DNA of 9,741 nt from Pseudomonadota bacterium. GTDB taxonomy: Bacteria; Pseudomonadota; Gammaproteobacteria; Burkholderiales; Burkholderiaceae. Each line of letters begins with the position of its first letter. The first letter of the stretch is position 1. Of this stretch, positions 1 through 8,474 are shown one piece after another. The translations under genes were made by a program, and so were the position numbers. Location of the stretch: the NCBI GenBank assembly GCA_021778935.1, contig JAJYBQ010000070.1:1-9741 (forward strand), written 5' to 3'. Under the pieces are notes generated by a model. It was not told the origin of the DNA and ran no database searches. It saw nothing but the letters and a program-made list of their open reading frames with translations.

Positions 1-1919
<1,919 letters not shown>

Positions 1920-1959
1920 GCGTTCTTCGCTTTGCGCTTGGTTGGGCGCCTTGATTGGT

Positions 1960-2595
1960 TTACGCCGCTCCCGCGGCACTCTCGGCCGGACCGGCGAGAT
2001 GATGTTCAACAAGCTCGATCAGGGTATGCAGAACCTTGATGTGCAGCTCCTGAACCCGGTCGGAATATCGACCCGCAGGAGTGGCGATCAGGACGTCTGC
2101 GGAATCGGCCAGCGCGCAATCGGCACGGCCGGTCAGGGCGATCACCGTCATATCCGCAGCGTGCGCCGCGTGGGCCGCGGCGACCACGTTGGGACTGGTC
2201 CCGCTGGTGCTGATCGCGACCAGGACGTCCCCCGGCCGACCATGGGCCTCCACGTACCGGGAAAACACCTGATCGAATCCGAAATCGTTGGCCACGCACG
2301 AAAGGTGGCCGGGATCCGCGATCGCGGTCGCCGCATAGGCCGGCCGATCTCCGCGAAACCGGCCGGTAAGCTCCTCCGCGAAATGCATGGCATCACACAT
2401 CGACCCGCCGTTGCCGCAGCTGAACACCCGCCCGCGGGCGCGCAGACAGCGCGCAACGACCTCGCCGCCACGGGTGATGGCCGCGATCGCCGCCGCGTCA
2501 CCGCGCAGGGCGGCCAACGCGTCGGCGGCTTGCGCCAGCGCGTCGGCGACGATCGCGTCGCGGCGACGATCGGCACCGGTCGTGGGTAGGGTCAT
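1960..2595 (-). CDS. gmhA: Phosphoheptose isomerase (sedoheptulose-7-phosphate isomerase), SIS domain
   Basis: Converts sedoheptulose 7-phosphate to D-glycero-D-manno-heptose 7-phosphate, the first step towards ADP-heptose for the lipopolysaccharide inner core. The 211-residue protein is slightly longer than E. coli GmhA (192), with a longer N-terminus and an Ala-rich C-terminal tail. It keeps the family signature [19 protein letters not shown] (60-79), [15 protein letters not shown] (103-117), STSGTSPNV (129-137) and [12 protein letters not shown] (181-192). The zinc/catalytic residues of E. coli GmhA (H61, E65, Q172, H180) correspond to H71, E75, Q182 and H190. The E. coli His after GNGGS (H56) is Met66 here. 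The ATG at 2595 is chosen because it overlaps the carA stop as ATGA and has GAGGTG five bases upstream; a longer open frame towards 3222 is only the antiparallel shadow of carA. A DiaA-type SIS protein is the alternative, but the signature favours GmhA. It lies between carA and carB. Confidence 0.93.
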   Translation of the reverse strand: MTLPTTGADRRRDAIVADALAQAADALAALRGDAAAIAAITRGGEVVARCLRARGRVFSCGNGGSMCDAMHFAEELTGRFRGDRPAYAATAIADPGHLSCVANDFGFDQVFSRYVEAHGRPGDVLVAISTSGTSPNVVAAAHAAHAADMTVIALTGRADCALADSADVLIATPAGRYSDRVQELHIKVLHTLIELVEHHLAGPAESAAGAA

Positions 2596-3755
2596 CCGCG
2601 CACCTCGGTGCCCGACGCCCGGATCGCGTCGATGCGCCGCACGAACTGGTCGAACAGGGGGCCGATATCCCTGGGCCCCGGACTGGCTTCCGGATGCCCC
2701 TGAAAGCAGAACGCCGGTCGGTCGGTGCGCTCGAACCCCTGGAGCGAGCCGTCGAACAGGGAAACGTGCGTCACCCGGCAATTTGCCGGCAGCGTCTGCG
2801 CGTCGACGGCGAAACCGTGGTTCTGCGAGGTGATGTACACGCGGCCGCTCGCCACCTCCTGCACCGGATGGTTGGCGCCATGGTGGCCGAATTTCATCTT
2901 CACCGTGCGCCCCCCGGACGCCAGCGCCATGATCTGGTGTCCGAGGCAGATTCCGAAGGTCGGGATGGCGCGATCGATCAGGTCCGCGACCGTGCGCACG
3001 GCGTAATCGCAGGCCTCCGGATCGCCGGGGCCATTGGAGAGGAACACGCCGTCGGGTCGCATCCGCAACACTTCTTCGGCGCTCGTGCGCGCCGGCACCA
3101 CGGTCACGCCGCAACCGCGTTCGGCCAGCATCCGCAGAATGTTGCGCTTGACGCCGAAATCGAACGCCACCACGCGGCGATGCGGCGTCGCCAGGCGGCC
3201 ATACCCGCCTTCCAGCGTCCATTCCGTCTGATCCCAGGCGTACGGGTCGCGCGTCGACACTTCCGAGGCAAGATCCAGGCCGTTCATCCCGGAAAAGGTA
3301 CGCGCCAGCGCCACCGCCGCCGCCGCATCGTCGCCCACCACGATCGCGCCCGCCTGGGCGCCGCCATCGCGCAGACGCCGCGTCAGGCTGCGCGTGTCGA
3401 CGTCGGCGATGGCCACCACCTTGCGTTCACCCAGGAACGCGCGCAGGTCCTGCTGCGCCCGGAAGTTCGAGCTGCGCAAGGCGCAGTCCCGCACCACCAA
3501 CCCGGCGGCGTATACCGATGGCGATTCGTCGTCCTCCCCGTTGGTTCCGACGTTGCCGACATGCGGATAGGTCAGGGTTACGATCTGCCGTGTATAGCTC
3601 GGATCAGTAAGGATCTCCTGGTATCCGGTCAATGCGGTATTGAAAACGACCTCTCCGACCGTTGCGCCATCGGCGCCGATCGAGATTCCGCGGAACACCG
3701 TTCCATCGGCGAGCGCAAGCAACGCCGCGGGGCGTGAACGATCGATCAGGCTCAC
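2592..3755 (-). CDS. carA: Carbamoyl-phosphate synthase small subunit (glutaminase)
   Basis: Glutamine amidotransferase subunit. It hydrolyses glutamine and passes ammonia through a tunnel to CarB. The 387-residue product is close to E. coli CarA (382). The N-terminal CPSase domain contains [14 protein letters not shown] (14-27), [18 protein letters not shown] (38-55) and the region through ~190. The C-terminal class I glutaminase domain has the nucleophile in GICLGHQ (C270) and the His/Glu of HPEASPG (H354, E356), one residue off the E. coli triad C269/H353/E355. The GTG at 3755 is chosen because AGGAG lies five bases upstream and the protein there begins like other CarA proteins. The open frame continues upstream to 4148, but that extension is low-complexity, crosses the promoter region and is not CarA-like. 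First gene of a carA-gmhA-carB operon; its last codons encode the gmhA ribosome site. Confidence 0.98.
   Translation of the reverse strand: MSLIDRSRPAALLALADGTVFRGISIGADGATVGEVVFNTALTGYQEILTDPSYTRQIVTLTYPHVGNVGTNGEDDESPSVYAAGLVVRDCALRSSNFRAQQDLRAFLGERKVVAIADVDTRSLTRRLRDGGAQAGAIVVGDDAAAAVALARTFSGMNGLDLASEVSTRDPYAWDQTEWTLEGGYGRLATPHRRVVAFDFGVKRNILRMLAERGCGVTVVPARTSAEEVLRMRPDGVFLSNGPGDPEACDYAVRTVADLIDRAIPTFGICLGHQIMALASGGRTVKMKFGHHGANHPVQEVASGRVYITSQNHGFAVDAQTLPANCRVTHVSLFDGSLQGFERTDRPAFCFQGHPEASPGPRDIGPLFDQFVRRIDAIRASGTEVRG
2601..2606 (-). promoter_or_regulatory. Ribosome binding site of gmhA, inside the end of carA
   Basis: On the minus strand GAGGTG ends five bases before the gmhA ATG and is formed by the Glu-Val codons near the carA C-terminus. 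It sits inside the short self-complementary stretch GCACCGAGGTGC (2600-2611). That stretch could fold into a 4-bp hairpin opened by ribosomes finishing carA, which would suit translational coupling (inference). It supports the ATG at 2595 as the gmhA start. Confidence 0.7.
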
Positions 3756-3760
3756 TGAAA

Positions 3761-3765
3761 CTCCT
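3761..3765 (-). promoter_or_regulatory. Ribosome binding site of carA (decides the GTG start)
   Basis: AGGAG on the minus strand, five bases upstream of the GTG at 3755-3753. It is the only strong Shine-Dalgarno sequence near the predicted CarA N-terminus. It fixes a GTG start instead of the upstream extension of the open frame. Confidence 0.75.
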
Positions 3766-3778
3766 GGAGAAACCCCGG

Positions 3779-3817
3779 TCCGTCGGCAGGCTGCGCCCGC
3801 GGGCAGGCGCGGACGGA
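3779..3817 (-). promoter_or_regulatory. Foldable GC-rich leader of carA
   Basis: The predicted untranslated leader can form a stem of TCCGTC with GACGGA (6 bp, 3779-3784 with 3812-3817). Inside it is a second stem, GCGCC with GGCGC (5 bp, 3793-3797 with 3806-3810), or an alternative based on the palindrome GCCCGCGGGC (3795-3804). It ends about 13 bases before the carA ribosome site and has no T-tract. A role in control of carA translation or mRNA stability is inference only. GC-rich sequence forms such stems by chance. Confidence 0.3.
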
Positions 3818-3839
3818 ATGGAACCGGGCAAACCTTGTC

Positions 3840-3845
3840 ATTATA
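3840..3845 (-). promoter_or_regulatory. Probable -10 element of the carA-gmhA-carB promoter
   Basis: A perfect TATAAT hexamer on the minus strand, standing out in GC-rich surroundings. It would start transcription near 3833 and leave a ~78-base leader before the GTG. No good -35 is seen at 16-18 bases spacing (the sequence there is GCAATC-like), so an activator-dependent or weak promoter is possible. Confidence 0.5.
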
Positions 3846-3972
3846 CCGGGGGTTGCTCGTCCGATTGCCGGATCGACGGTTGCGGAAAATTCGGCCATCA
3901 TAGGGCCAGCCTTCCGGGAATCTCTCGGGAAGTCGCCCTGCAATCCATCCGGGAACCGTTTTGCACGCCATC

Positions 3973-4719
3973 ATGTCGATTCCGCTCTGGGCCTGGATTA
4001 CGGCAGGGGTTGCCGTTGCCCTGCCGCTGGCGTGGTTGGCCCGCAAACCGCGCTCCCGCCCGGGGCACCCCGCGGGCGCCGGTGCCGCGCCCCCCCGCGG
4101 ATCGTCCCTGCTCGAGCAGGCGCAGGAGGCGACCACCCGCCTGGACATCCGCCGCGCGACCCTTCTCTACCGGGAGCTGGTCGAACGCGACCCCAAGAAC
4201 CCCGACCTGCTGTGCGCATACTTCAACGCGGCGCTGCTGGGGTCCGACCAGGAGGTGCTGCTGGATTCCGCTCTGCGCATGCTTTGGACCAAGGTGCAGA
4301 TGCCGACGGACGACTTGCGCAAGACGTTCCTGCGTCTGGCGCAACCCAAGGTCCTGAAGGCGCTACCCATGGAGGAACAATTGCGGCTTGCGCGCCGACT
4401 GGTGCGACTGCGCGAGGATGCTACGGCGCTGCGGATTCTCGATGACACGCTGCGGGATGAATTCCTTCGGCAACGCTATGGACGCCAGATCGCAGATTGC
4501 CTGTTGGGCTTGTACACCAACTACAAGCGCAACAGCCTGCACAAGCAGGCCGACCAGATCCATACCCGGCTCGCCGCGCATTTCCCGTCGACCGAACGGA
4601 TCGGCGGCGCAGATCCGGAACATCACTCCCCCTCTTCGCTCGAGGCCGGCATCGCGACGATCTACCGGGGCTTGCCGACCTCATCATCCCAGCTTCGCCG
4701 TCCCGCCGCCGAGAAGTGA
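3973..4719 (+). CDS. Membrane-anchored helical-repeat (TPR-like) protein of unknown function
   Basis: I do not recognise a named family. The 248-residue product starts with a single hydrophobic segment (about residues 4-23, [20 protein letters not shown]). A Pro/Ala/Gly/Arg-rich linker follows (~24-45), then an all-helical part (~46-205). [49 protein letters not shown] spacing there resembles one or two tetratricopeptide units, with more helices after it. The tail (~206-248) is polar and probably disordered. The layout suggests an inner-membrane protein with a soluble helical scaffold, perhaps for protein contacts (inference). The ATG at 3973 has no clear ribosome site; a TTG at 3961 with GGGAA upstream would add MHAI. 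A run of seven C at 4090-4096 lies in the linker. Base composition resembles the neighbours. Divergent from carA, convergent with the phosphatase gene. Confidence 0.8.
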   Translation: MSIPLWAWITAGVAVALPLAWLARKPRSRPGHPAGAGAAPPRGSSLLEQAQEATTRLDIRRATLLYRELVERDPKNPDLLCAYFNAALLGSDQEVLLDSALRMLWTKVQMPTDDLRKTFLRLAQPKVLKALPMEEQLRLARRLVRLREDATALRILDDTLRDEFLRQRYGRQIADCLLGLYTNYKRNSLHKQADQIHTRLAAHFPSTERIGGADPEHHSPSSLEAGIATIYRGLPTSSSQLRRPAAEK

Positions 4720-4740
4720 CCGCTGAGAAGGAACCGGTCA
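4717..4740. repeat. Inverted repeat spanning both stop codons of convergent genes
   Basis: TGACCG (4717-4722) and CGGTCA (4735-4740) are perfect complements around a 12-base loop. The outer TGA on each strand is the stop codon of the helical-repeat gene (+) and of the histidine phosphatase gene (-). Only 18 bases separate the two coding regions. It could be a weak bidirectional terminator, but there is no T-tract and six pairs may be chance. Confidence 0.4.
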
Positions 4741-5394
4741 ACCCGCCAGGTCGGGCGCCGCGTCGAGGTGCTCGCGGTCGGCCCAGAAGTGGATCCGCAA
4801 TAGCGGGCCAGGCAGGCGCACCGAGGCCCGGCTGATGGACCCATTGGGGATGGCATACGGGCGCGGCGTCTTCCAGGGGATATCAAACGCGGCGCGATAC
4901 ACGGCGTCGAGAATCCCGCCATGCGTGACGACGACGGCGGTTTTCCCGGCAAAATCCCGGGCGATGTCCTCGATCGCCGCCAAGGTACGAGCACGAACCT
5001 GCAGGTAGGACTCGCCGCCCGGGACGGCGTAGTCGGGCTCGCGCCGCTGCCAGGTCGCATAGATCTCGGGCCACGTGGCGTGGGCCTCGGCATACGTGGA
5101 TCCCTCGAACAGGCCAAACCCGCGTTCACGCAGGCGGGGGTCGATCCGCAGCGATACCCCAGCCCGCGCGGCGATGGGCGCGGCCGTTGCACGCGCGCGG
5201 GACAGGTCGCTGGCAAATACGGTGGCGATATCGGGAAATGCGCCCGCCCGGGCTCGCGTCAGGTGGCGAGCGACGGCGTCAGCCTGCGCCACCCCGCGAG
5301 GCGAGAGGGCAATGTCGCGATGGCCCTGCATGCGGGACTGGGTGTTCCACTCGGTTTCCCCGTGGCGGACCAAAATCAGCGCGGTTTCGTTCAT
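4738..5394 (-). CDS. Histidine phosphatase family protein (phosphoglycerate mutase/GpmB-CobC type)
   Basis: The 218-residue protein belongs to the histidine phosphatase superfamily, whose members move or remove phosphate through a phospho-histidine. The signature LVRHGETEWN is at residues 8-17 (catalytic His11, Arg10). An SDLSRARATA motif follows at 62-71, then an acid-containing ERGFGLFEG loop (90-98), PGGESY (125-130) and the second catalytic His in VVVTHGG (His158). It is close in length to GpmB-like phosphatases. The exact substrate cannot be told from sequence: cofactor-dependent mutase activity is less likely than phosphatase activity, and alpha-ribazole phosphatase is another option. 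The ATG at 5394 begins directly before the RHG strand, and AGGGTG lies a few bases upstream. It follows tyrS on the same strand after an 89-base gap, so it may be co-transcribed with tyrS. Confidence 0.93.
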   Translation of the reverse strand: MNETALILVRHGETEWNTQSRMQGHRDIALSPRGVAQADAVARHLTRARAGAFPDIATVFASDLSRARATAAPIAARAGVSLRIDPRLRERGFGLFEGSTYAEAHATWPEIYATWQRREPDYAVPGGESYLQVRARTLAAIEDIARDFAGKTAVVVTHGGILDAVYRAAFDIPWKTPRPYAIPNGSISRASVRLPGPLLRIHFWADREHLDAAPDLAG

Positions 5395-5483
5395 CGCGAT
5401 GTCACCCTGCCGGGGCGACGTGCCCTGCCACGGACAGACCGCATATCCGGCCCGGACCGGACCCGGGGCGGATCAGAATCCGG

Positions 5484-6722
5484 CTAGGCAACCGTCACCC
5501 GCGCCCAGCGACGTTTGCCGATCTGCACGACGTAGGTGCCGCAGGCGACACGCAATGCGCGGTCTTCGACGCGCTGGCCGTCGATCCGCACCGCACCCTG
5601 CTCGACGCTGCGCAGCCCGTCGCTGGTCGACGATGCCAAACCCGCCTGTTTGAGCAGATGCCCGATCGCGATCCCGCCGTCGGTGGCCGGCACCGTAACC
5701 GCCGGCATGTCCTCGGGAACTGCGCCGTGACGGAACCGGGCTTCGAAATCTTCCAGCGCGGCGATCGCGGCGGGTTTCGAGTGGAAGCGCGCGACCATCT
5801 CCTGCGCGAGCGCGACCTTGGCATCACGCGGGTTGCGGCCCTGCGCGATCTCGCCCCGCAAGCCGGCGATCGCGTCGATCGACCGCCCGGAGAGCAGGTC
5901 GTAATACCGCCACATGAGCTCGTCGGAGATCGACATCAGCTTGCCGAACATCTCCGCGGGCGACTCGGTGATGCCGATGTAATTACCCTTGGACTTGGAC
6001 ATCTTGTCGACGCCGTCGGTACCTTCGAGCAAGGGCATGGTGAGCACACACTGCGGCTCCTGCCCGTAGTGTTTCTGCAGTTCCCGTCCGACCAGCAGAT
6101 TGAACTTCTGGTCCGTGCCGCCCAGCTCGAGGTCGGAACGGAGCGCAACCGAGTCGTAGCCCTGCATCAGCGGATAGAGCAGTTCGTGCATCGCGATCGG
6201 TTGCCCGCCGGCGTACCGGTTGTGGAAATCGTCGCGCTCGAGCAGTCGGGCCAGCGTGTAGTGGGAGGCGAGGCGGATCATGCCGTCGGCCCCCAGGGGC
6301 CGGGACCACTCGGCGTTGTAGCGGATCTCGGGGCGGTCGCGGTCGAGCACCAGCGCGGCCTGCTCGAAGTACGTCTCCGCATGAGCGCGGATCTGCTCGG
6401 CCGATAGCGGCGGGCGGGTTACGTTGCGTCCGGACGGATCGCCGATCATCGCCGTGAAGTCGCCGATGAGGAAAATCACCGTGTGGCCGAGATCCTGCAA
6501 CTGACGCAGCTTGTTGAGGACCACGGTATGTCCGAGGTGGATGTCCGGCGCCGTCGGATCGAGACCGAGCTTGCAGCGCAACGGCGTGCCGGTGGCGTGT
6601 GCGCGTGCCAGCTTGGCCACGAACTCGCTTTCGACCAACAGTTCGTCGCAGCCACGCTTGACGACCGCCAAAGCGCGCTCGACTTCCGGGGGAAGGTGGG
6701 AGGATACGGATTCAGTCGGCAT
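5484..6722 (-). CDS. tyrS: Tyrosyl-tRNA synthetase (KMSKS / TyrZ type)
   Basis: Class I aminoacyl-tRNA synthetase that charges tRNA-Tyr with tyrosine using ATP. The 412-residue product has the HIGH motif as HLGH (62-65, in [20 protein letters not shown]). A long conserved core follows, including [17 protein letters not shown] (84-100), [11 protein letters not shown] (181-191) and [19 protein letters not shown] (198-216). KMSKSKGNY is at 240-248 and a C-terminal S4 RNA-binding domain at ~350-410. The KMSKS form, instead of KFGKS, marks the TyrZ-type branch. The ATG at 6722 is chosen because homologues start near there; a TTG at 6764 in the same frame would add 14 unconserved residues. No ribosome site precedes the ATG, and a TAAAAT box lies only ten bases upstream. 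It is divergent from anmK and followed by the phosphatase gene. Confidence 0.97.
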   Translation of the reverse strand: MPTESVSSHLPPEVERALAVVKRGCDELLVESEFVAKLARAHATGTPLRCKLGLDPTAPDIHLGHTVVLNKLRQLQDLGHTVIFLIGDFTAMIGDPSGRNVTRPPLSAEQIRAHAETYFEQAALVLDRDRPEIRYNAEWSRPLGADGMIRLASHYTLARLLERDDFHNRYAGGQPIAMHELLYPLMQGYDSVALRSDLELGGTDQKFNLLVGRELQKHYGQEPQCVLTMPLLEGTDGVDKMSKSKGNYIGITESPAEMFGKLMSISDELMWRYYDLLSGRSIDAIAGLRGEIAQGRNPRDAKVALAQEMVARFHSKPAAIAALEDFEARFRHGAVPEDMPAVTVPATDGGIAIGHLLKQAGLASSTSDGLRSVEQGAVRIDGQRVEDRALRVACGTYVVQIGKRRWARVTVA

Positions 6723-6732
6723 AAGGGCGGAG

Positions 6733-6738
6733 ATTTTA
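6733..6738 (-). promoter_or_regulatory. Possible -10 element of tyrS
   Basis: TAAAAT on the minus strand, in an AT-richer patch of the tyrS-anmK spacer. A start point six to eight bases downstream would fall only about three to five bases before the tyrS ATG, giving an almost leaderless mRNA. This agrees with the absence of a Shine-Dalgarno sequence. No good -35 is visible at 17 bases; a TTGGGG lies at about 20. Tentative. Confidence 0.3.
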
Positions 6739-6774
6739 GGGCAAACTGCACTTCCGTACCCCAAACCCCTTTAC

Positions 6775-6802
6775 GCCGCCGCGGACGACGGAGCGCGGCG
6801 GC
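6775..6802. repeat. 9-bp inverted repeat in the tyrS-anmK divergent spacer
   Basis: GCCGCCGCG (6775-6783) and CGCGGCGGC (6794-6802) are perfect complements with a ten-base loop. The dyad lies between the divergent starts of tyrS (6722) and anmK (6837). It might be a regulator site for both genes, or a hairpin in the anmK leader, 34 bases before its ATG. It is GC-only, so chance is possible, and I see no known operator consensus. Confidence 0.4.
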
Positions 6803-6836
6803 CGACCGGGCCTTGCTCTCGACTGCTCTGGACCCT

Positions 6837-7976
6837 ATGCGCCCCGAACCCCAGGACAACCTCTACATCGGCGTCATGTCCGGCACCAGCCTCGACGGAA
6901 TCGATGCCGTGCTCGCGCAGTTTGGCGACGCCGGACCGCAGCGGGTACGCCTGCTCGCCCATGTGCATCACGCGTTCGCAGAAGAATTGCGCGCGGCCCT
7001 GTTCGCGCTGCAGAGGCCCGGGGAGGACGAACTGCACCGCGCCGCCGTCGCCGCGCAGCACTTCGCGCGGGGAACCGCCCAGGCGATCGCGGAGTTGCTC
7101 GATCGTGCCGGACGTTCTTCGGCCCAGGTGCGCGCCGCGGGAGTACATGGGCAAACGATCCGCCACCGGCCCGATGCCGGCTACACGATCCAGCTCAATG
7201 CGCCGGCGGTCATCGCGGAACTCACGGAGATCGACGTCATCGCCGATTTCCGCGCCCGGGACATCGCGGCCGGCGGAGAGGGTGCGCCGCTCGTGCCGGC
7301 ATTCCACGACGCCGTCTTCCGGACCGTCCATCCGCGCGCGATCGTCAACATCGGAGGCATCGCCAACTTCACCGGATTGCCGGCCCGGGACGCGGTTACC
7401 GAACAGGTGCTGGGATTCGATTGTGGTCCGGGCAATGTCCTGATCGATTTCTGGCATGCGCGGCACCGCGACGGGCCATGCGATCGGGCCGGCGCCTGGG
7501 CGGCGCAAGGACATAGCGACCCCACCCTGCTCGCCGTACTGCTCGACGAACCGTTCCTGTCGGCGCTGCCACCCAAGAGCACCGGCCGCGATCTGTTTCA
7601 TGCGGACTGGCTGGACCGGAACCTGGCGCGGGCCGATCCGCACGGACATCTCGCCCTCGTCGATGTGCAGGCCACGCTGACCCGATTCACCGCAGTGACG
7701 ATCGGCAGCGTCATCCGGCAATACCACCCGTCGGCGCAGGACGTCATCGTCTGCGGCGGCGGAGCGTACAACGCCACCCTGATGCGGATGCTGCGGGAAG
7801 AGTGCGCCCCGATCCCCGTGCTCGACTCGGGCACCTTGGGCATTGCGCCCGAACACGTCGAGGGGCTGGCCTTCGCGTGGCTGGCACGGGCGCACACCAC
7901 GCGAACCCCGGGAAATCTACCCGCGGTGACGGGGGCGCGACATTCCCGGGTGCTGGGGGCGCGTTATCCGCGGTGA
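6837..7976 (+). CDS. anmK: Anhydro-N-acetylmuramic acid kinase
   Basis: Phosphorylates and opens 1,6-anhydro-MurNAc to MurNAc 6-phosphate with ATP, a cytoplasmic step in recycling peptidoglycan. The 379-residue product compares with ~369 in E. coli. It has the N-terminal phosphate loop IGVMSGTSLDGIDAVL (11-26), GVHGQTIRH (102-110) and GGEGAPLVPAFHD (146-158). NIGGIANFTGL is at 171-181 and the catalytic aspartate in GFDCGPGN (D195, matching D182 of E. coli). KSTGRDLFHADWLD (247-260) and the adenosine motif VIVCGGGAYN (303-312) follow, and GIAPEHVEGLAFAWLA is near the C-terminus. The open frame extends back to 6483, but that part is antisense to tyrS and not AnmK-like; the ATG at 6837 is the first plausible start. 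The ribosome site is weak (CTGGA). Divergent from tyrS, convergent with erpA. Confidence 0.97.
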   Translation: MRPEPQDNLYIGVMSGTSLDGIDAVLAQFGDAGPQRVRLLAHVHHAFAEELRAALFALQRPGEDELHRAAVAAQHFARGTAQAIAELLDRAGRSSAQVRAAGVHGQTIRHRPDAGYTIQLNAPAVIAELTEIDVIADFRARDIAAGGEGAPLVPAFHDAVFRTVHPRAIVNIGGIANFTGLPARDAVTEQVLGFDCGPGNVLIDFWHARHRDGPCDRAGAWAAQGHSDPTLLAVLLDEPFLSALPPKSTGRDLFHADWLDRNLARADPHGHLALVDVQATLTRFTAVTIGSVIRQYHPSAQDVIVCGGGAYNATLMRMLREECAPIPVLDSGTLGIAPEHVEGLAFAWLARAHTTRTPGNLPAVTGARHSRVLGARYPR

Positions 7977-7986
7977 ACCGACCCCG

Positions 7987-8016
7987 CGTTGCGGCGGACT
8001 CCGGTCCGCCGCAACG
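7987..8016. terminator. Perfect 13-bp hairpin between convergent anmK and erpA
   Basis: CGTTGCGGCGGAC (7987-7999) pairs completely with GTCCGCCGCAACG (8004-8016) around a four-base TCCG loop. It begins 10 bases after the anmK stop and ends 18 bases before the erpA stop, so it would lie in the 3' end of both transcripts. The position and strength fit a bidirectional terminator or a 3'-end-protecting hairpin. Neither strand has a T-tract after the stem, so a classic Rho-independent terminator is not proved. Confidence 0.65.
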
Positions 8017-8034
8017 GGAATCCACCGGTCCAAG

Positions 8035-8385
8035 TCAAACGGAGAACGACGATCCGCAACCGCAGGTGGTGGTGGCGTTCGGATTGCGGATGACGAACTG
8101 CGCGCCGTCCAGGTCTTCCTTGTAGTCGATTTCCGCGCCCACGAGGTACTGGAAGCTCATCGAGTCGATGAGCAAGGTCACGCCGTTGCGCTCCATCGTG
8201 GTGTCGTCCTCGTTCACGGCCTCATCGAACGTAAACCCGTACTGGAAGCCGGAGCAACCGCCCCCCTGCACAAATACGCGCAGCTTCAGATCGGGGTTTC
8301 CTTCCTCTTCGATCAACTGTCGCACCTTGTTGGCAGCGGAATCGGAAAAGATCAGCGGAACGGAGGCTTCGACGGGAGCGTTCAT
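8035..8385 (-). CDS. erpA: A-type iron-sulfur cluster carrier/insertion protein
   Basis: Carries Fe-S clusters from the assembly machinery to target apoproteins in the cytoplasm; in E. coli ErpA serves isoprenoid synthesis enzymes and respiration. The 116-residue protein shows the A-type fold signature: [41 protein letters not shown] (11-51), [16 protein letters not shown] (73-88) and [11 protein letters not shown] (106-116). The three cluster ligands are C44, C108 and C110. Its similarity is higher to ErpA than to IscA or SufA, and the setting near anmK/bactofilin is typical of erpA. The ATG at 8385 has AGGAGT six bases upstream. It follows the bactofilin gene on the same strand after 88 bases, but its own TATAAT box suggests separate transcription. 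Confidence 0.97.
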   Translation of the reverse strand: MNAPVEASVPLIFSDSAANKVRQLIEEEGNPDLKLRVFVQGGGCSGFQYGFTFDEAVNEDDTTMERNGVTLLIDSMSFQYLVGAEIDYKEDLDGAQFVIRNPNATTTCGCGSSFSV

Positions 8386-8413
8386 GGTTGGACTCCTGAT
8401 GGGAACATTGGCG

Positions 8414-8419
8414 ATTATA
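8414..8419 (-). promoter_or_regulatory. Probable -10 element of the erpA promoter
   Basis: Perfect TATAAT on the minus strand in the bactofilin-erpA gap. Transcription would start near 8407, about 22 bases before the erpA ATG, just upstream of the AGGAGT at 8392-8397. The -35 region at 17-18 bases is poor (TTCTGC-like). An Fe-S regulator such as IscR could be involved, as in E. coli, but I do not see a site I can defend. Confidence 0.5.
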
Positions 8420-8440
8420 AGAACGTGTGGCCGGGATGCA

Positions 8441-8474
8441 GAAAAACAACCATTCCGAGCTCCCGGTTTTTGGT
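8441..8474 (-). terminator. Possible weak terminator after the bactofilin gene
   Basis: Directly after the bactofilin stop the minus strand reads AAAAACC, a short region containing GGGAGCTCGG, then GGTTGTTTTT. AACC/GGTT and, with a bulge, the A/T runs could pair and leave a T-rich end. The stem is short and imperfect. It would separate the bactofilin transcript from the erpA promoter just downstream. Confidence 0.25.

Larger units (their letters stand above)
3756..3972. other. Divergent intergenic region between carA and the helical-repeat gene
   Basis: About 217 bases without a supported gene. The carA-side half holds the likely -10 element and the foldable leader described separately. On the side facing the plus-strand gene I see no convincing -35/-10 pair. 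The open frames that cross it are shadows or unsupported extensions of neighbouring genes. Confidence 0.6.

Noticed and set aside
2596..3222. Possible N-terminal fusion extending gmhA upstream by ~209 residues
   Set aside because: The extension is an out-of-frame reading of carA. The ATG at 2595 with an overlap and ribosome site gives a normal GmhA length.
2694..3737. Plus-strand open frame of 347 codons antisense to carA
   Set aside because: Shadow of the CarA coding frame; no recognisable domain, composition typical of antisense translation.
4090..4096. Run of seven C as a phase-variation tract
   Set aside because: The frame is intact on both sides, the run is short, and it lies in a Pro-rich linker where CC-rich codons are expected.
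3756..4148. Possible long N-terminal extension of CarA
   Set aside because: It covers the promoter region and the divergent gene, is low-complexity and is absent from CarA proteins. The GTG with AGGAG explains the start.
5395..5483. GC-rich inverted repeats (CCCGG/CCGGG) between tyrS and the phosphatase gene, or a dtd remnant
   Set aside because: Only a 5-bp stem and 89 bases in total. Too short for a gene remnant, and such stems are expected by chance at this GC content.
5187..6407. Plus-strand open frame of 406 codons antisense to tyrS and the phosphatase gene
   Set aside because: Crosses two real minus-strand genes and has no protein-family features.
6483..6836. Possible N-terminal extension of AnmK
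   Set aside because: It is antisense to the start of tyrS, and the AnmK homology begins right after the ATG at 6837.
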